A DNA stretch of 7,619 nucleotides from JBGTKH01 sp041744735 (lineage in GTDB: Bacteria; Planctomycetota; Planctomycetia; Pirellulales; Pirellulaceae): assembly GCA_041744735.1 (NCBI GenBank), contig JBGTKH010000368.1, positions 1-7,619 of the forward strand. The letters run 5' to 3'. Each line of letters starts with the position of its first letter. Position 1 is the stretch's first letter. Position numbers and translations under genes: made by a program. The notes beneath the pieces were generated by a model, which saw nothing but the letters and a program-made list of their open reading frames with translations, did not search any database and was not told where the DNA came from. This document shows, piece after piece, positions 5,224-7,619 of the stretch.

Positions 5224-6954
5224 TCATTTCCCAATCAGTTTCTTCATCTGCGCCCACGTTCGCGTGTTGGCCACGTCGTCTTTGGTCAGGCCGGCGCGGC
5301 GGGCTTGCAAGATGCCGTAGCGCATTAGGCCCAGTTGATCGGCGGCGTGGGCGTCGGTGTTGATGACGATGGGGATGCCGTGGCTCTTGGCGGCGGCACA
5401 GTAGATGTCGTTCAAGTCCAGTCGCATCGGGTTGGCATTCAACTCCAGCAACTTGCCGTTTTGCTTGGCGGCTTTGAAGACCGCGTCCAGATCGACCTCG
5501 TACGCTTCACGGCGGTTGAGCAGGCGGCCGGTGGGATGCGCGATGGCGGAGACGTGCGGGTTTTCGATCGCGCCGAGAATCCGATCGGTGATCTGCTGCC
5601 GCGATTGTTTCTGGCCGTAATGCACGCTGGCCAGTACCCAATCGGCTTCGGCCAGCACGTCGTCGGGCAAGTCCATGCCTCCCTTCTCCAAGATGTCGCA
5701 CTCAACGCCTTTCAGCACCGTGAAACTCTTGCCGAACCTTTCATTCAGCTTGTCGATCTGCTTCCACTGCTCCCGCAGCCGCTTGCCGTCCAAACCGCGG
5801 GCCATCGACACACGCTGCGAATGGTCGGTGATAGCGATAAATTTCAGCCCGCGCTGCTGGGCCGCGGCGACCATCTCGTCCAGCGACGACTTGCCGTCGC
5901 TTTCCGTGGTATGCATGTGCAAATCGCCGCGGATGTCGGATAGTTCAATCAGTTCGGGTAGTTCGCCGGCCGCGGCCCACTCGAATTCCTTCCGCGACTC
6001 GCGCAGTTCGGGCGGAAAGACGGGCAGGTCGAGCGTGCCGTAGACCTCTTCCTCCGTGCGGCCGGCGATGTATTCTTCGCCGCCCTCTGCGACGCGGTAC
6101 ACACCATATTCGTTGATCTTCAGCCCGTGCTGTTTGGCCAAGCCGCGCAGCACGACGTTGTGCTCTTTCGAGCCGGTAAAGTATTGCAGCGCCGCGCCGA
6201 ACGACTCGGCCGGCACCACGCGCAGGTCGATCTGCAAACCACCGTCGATGCGGACGGACATCTTTGTATCACCGCGAGCGATCACGTCCTTCACACCCTC
6301 GAAGCGGCCGAAGTGGTCCATCACGGTGCCGACGTCGTTGGACACCACGAGCACGTCCAAGTCGCCGATCGTTTCCTTGCTGCGGCGGTAGCTGCCCGCC
6401 AGTTCCAATTGTTCGACCGCCTCGCAGGCCGCCAGATGCTGACGCAGCTCTTGGGCAATTTGATCCGCATCCGCCCAGTACATTCGCTGCCCGGCCGTTT
6501 CCGCGACGGTCATACCCTGGAGAATCGTTTGCTCGGTCTTTGCGCCGAAGCCTTTCAACTCGCGGACCTTGCCGGCTTCACACGCCGCCTTCAATTGATC
6601 GAGCGTTTTGATGCCCAGTTCTTTGTGCAGCGCCGCTGCTTTCTTAGGTCCCAGCCCCGGAATGCGCAGCAGCGCGAGCACGCTTTCGGGAACTTCCTCA
6701 AGCAGCTTGTTGAGTTGCGGCAACTGGCCCGTGCTGACAAGCGTCGTGATCTTGCCCGCCAAATCGTCGCCGATCCCGTCAATGTCGGTCAGTTTGCGGT
6801 CTGGGCTTTCGATGATCGCCGTGAGCGGCTCGGCGAAGTCGCGAATCGTCCGCGCCGCATTGCGATACGCTCGCACGCGAAACGCATTGGCCCCCTGGAA
6901 CTCGAGTAGATCTGCAATTTGATCGAACACGTCGGCAATGTGGGAATTAGTCAT
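5224..6954 (-). CDS. polX: DNA polymerase/3'-5' exonuclease PolX
   Basis: This complete 576-residue protein has the normal size for bacterial PolX, a gap-filling repair polymerase with a PHP exonuclease/AP-endonuclease domain. Domains in order: an N-terminal 8-kDa-like part (FQGANAFRVRAYRNAARTI); helix-hairpin-helix motifs IDGIGDDLAGKI (~58-69), IPGLGPKKAAALH (98-110) and LKGFGAKT (133-140); and a family X palm with GSYRR (187-191), catalytic D198 and D200 in GDLDVLV and D243 in QIDLRVV. FTGSKEHN (259-266) and a thumb segment (LKINEYGVY) follow. The PHP domain has DLHMHT (344-349), ITDHS (375-379), GVECD (416-420), SVHYG (443-447), AHPTGR (472-477) and NTDAHA (532-537), so both active sites look intact. 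The start is the last ATG of the repeat array in the gap upstream and sits where family members start. It is transcribed in the same direction as the GTPase gene behind it and converges on the accessory region. Confidence 0.96.
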   Translation of the reverse strand: MTNSHIADVFDQIADLLEFQGANAFRVRAYRNAARTIRDFAEPLTAIIESPDRKLTDIDGIGDDLAGKITTLVSTGQLPQLNKLLEEVPESVLALLRIPGLGPKKAAALHKELGIKTLDQLKAACEAGKVRELKGFGAKTEQTILQGMTVAETAGQRMYWADADQIAQELRQHLAACEAVEQLELAGSYRRSKETIGDLDVLVVSNDVGTVMDHFGRFEGVKDVIARGDTKMSVRIDGGLQIDLRVVPAESFGAALQYFTGSKEHNVVLRGLAKQHGLKINEYGVYRVAEGGEEYIAGRTEEEVYGTLDLPVFPPELRESRKEFEWAAAGELPELIELSDIRGDLHMHTTESDGKSSLDEMVAAAQQRGLKFIAITDHSQRVSMARGLDGKRLREQWKQIDKLNERFGKSFTVLKGVECDILEKGGMDLPDDVLAEADWVLASVHYGQKQSRQQITDRILGAIENPHVSAIAHPTGRLLNRREAYEVDLDAVFKAAKQNGKLLELNANPMRLDLNDIYCAAAKSHGIPIVINTDAHAADQLGLMRYGILQARRAGLTKDDVANTRTWAQMKKLIGK

Positions 6955-7108
6955 TTGTCATTTGTCATTTGTCATTTGTCATTTGTCGTAGGTCGTAGGT
7001 CGTAGGTCGTAGGTCGTTGGTCATTGGTCATTGGTTGTTGGTCGTTGATCGTTGGTCATTTGGACTTCGTCATTCTTTCGTCATTTGTAATTCGTAATTC
7101 GTAATTTG
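6951..7108. repeat. heptamer repeat array between the GTPase gene and polX
   Basis: On the plus strand, 16 uninterrupted 7-nt units run from 6951 to 7062: five TCATTTG, four TCGTAGG, TCGTTGG, two TCATTGG, TTGTTGG, TCGTTGA, TCGTTGG and TCATTTG. After a short irregular stretch come TCATTTG, two TAATTCG and TAATTTG, to 7108. The array fills practically the whole intergenic gap, and its first unit contains the polX start codon (CAT at 6952-6954 on this strand). No spacers of CRISPR type are present. The blockwise homogeneity suggests slippage and local unit spreading. Confidence 0.95.
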
Positions 7109-7112
7109 AAAC

Positions 7113-7619
7113 TCACATGTGCAATTCCACCACATCTTTATCGTGTACGACGTAATCGCCTTTGACCGTCGTGCCGTCGTGCACTTGACTGCCCCAGACG
7201 CGGGCGTGTTTCAGGTTGTGGGCGAAGTCTTTGTGCACGAGTTCTGCGATCTGCAACAGCGTGCCGCCGCAACGAATGGTAAATGGGCGGTCGAAGTCGG
7301 GCTCTTTCTTGGTCGGCAGTTTTGTGTATACGCGAACTACGTCAAGCGACTTGTAGATCGCCTCGCGCAGCTCTTCCAAGCCCGTGCCGTGTTCGGCCGA
7401 GATGGGAAACTCCTGGAAATCCAGCGGACAGAATTCCTTGAGCAATGCCAGCCGATCGGCCGCTTCGGGCAAGTCGATCTTGTTCAGCAGCAGAAACGAG
7501 CGGGTGAAGGAGAGCCCGATGTCGTCTTCGTCCAAGTACGACTCCTTGGCCAGCCGCGTTTTCGTTTCGCGCACGCGATCGACCACCGCCTGCAATTGCT
7601 CGATGCCGTCGTCGCTGCC
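7113..7619 (-). CDS. TGS-domain GTPase of the DRG/OBG type, 5'-truncated
   Basis: The reading frame runs off the right edge; 168 C-terminal residues are visible. The G4 motif is LLLNKIDLP (NKxD, guanine specificity) and the G5 region is PISAEHGTGLEELREAI. A TGS domain then runs from about VRVYTKLPTKKEPDFDRPFT to the end, including IRCGGTLLQIAELVHKDF and SQVHDGTTVKGDYVVHDKDV. This layout (G domain, then C-terminal TGS, ending a few residues after the VxDxDVVELH strand) is that of DRG-like translation-associated GTPases, usually about 370 residues; bacterial versions are frequent in planctomycetes. G1-G3 must lie beyond the window edge. An in-frame TTG at 7593-7595 is not a plausible start because it lies inside the G domain. 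The role (ribosome or tRNA interaction) is inferred from the family. Confidence 0.9.
   Translation of the reverse strand, partial: GSDDGIEQLQAVVDRVRETKTRLAKESYLDEDDIGLSFTRSFLLLNKIDLPEAADRLALLKEFCPLDFQEFPISAEHGTGLEELREAIYKSLDVVRVYTKLPTKKEPDFDRPFTIRCGGTLLQIAELVHKDFAHNLKHARVWGSQVHDGTTVKGDYVVHDKDVVELHM

Noticed and set aside
6127..6909. Long plus-strand frames (260 and 202 codons) opposite polX
   Set aside because: PolX is complete with all catalytic motifs on the minus strand; the antisense frames are shadows of its codon usage and show no domain.
6951..7108. CRISPR array
   Set aside because: The units are contiguous 7-mers without spacers; it is a simple tandem repeat.

Overview
The window looks like bacterial chromosome, most probably from a planctomycete (order Pirellulales or a relative). 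This is an inference from three things: the style of the PHP-containing PolX, a DRG/OBG-type GTPase ending in a TGS domain, and heptameric simple repeats in an intergenic gap. Most of the window is GC-rich, but one segment of about 1.8 kb (roughly 1255-3095) is clearly poorer in GC.

Left part (1-3475). A large gene enters from the left edge and encodes an HD-domain plus HSP90-like (GHKL) ATPase protein, of a type tentatively linked to biological conflict systems. It is a mosaic. The 5' part is GC-rich, and composition drops sharply inside the ATPase domain, between the DNGxGM box and the GxG box, while the reading frame and the protein family continue. Just after its stop codon lies a GC-rich, headless second copy of the gene's own last ~115 codons. 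This is what would be expected if a divergent 3' cassette had been inserted and had displaced the original end, as happens in CdiA/Rhs toxin-tip replacement.

Middle part (3476-5220). This is a strip of small accessory modules, all on the plus strand: an orphan DUF433 antitoxin-like gene, a hicB-hicA toxin-antitoxin pair, and a LexA-type winged-helix protein without a peptidase domain. Two more decayed scraps of the same 3' end lie between and after them. One starts at a 22-nt near-exact copy of the sequence before the DUF433 module. The other is interrupted by a 53-nt REPIN-like element made of two opposed GTAG-plus-hairpin REP units whose stems show compensatory base changes. The region reads as a recombination hot spot that has repeatedly taken up small modules.

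Right part (5224-7619). Housekeeping genes lie on the minus strand: a complete polX (bacterial family X DNA polymerase/PHP exonuclease) and the 3' end of a TGS-domain GTPase. The 158-nt gap between them is almost entirely a heptamer repeat array. Its last unit contains the polX start codon, which creates a ladder of ATGs with overlapping short ORFs. The border between accessory and core sequence lies at about 5220. No tRNA, rRNA, transposase or CRISPR array was seen.
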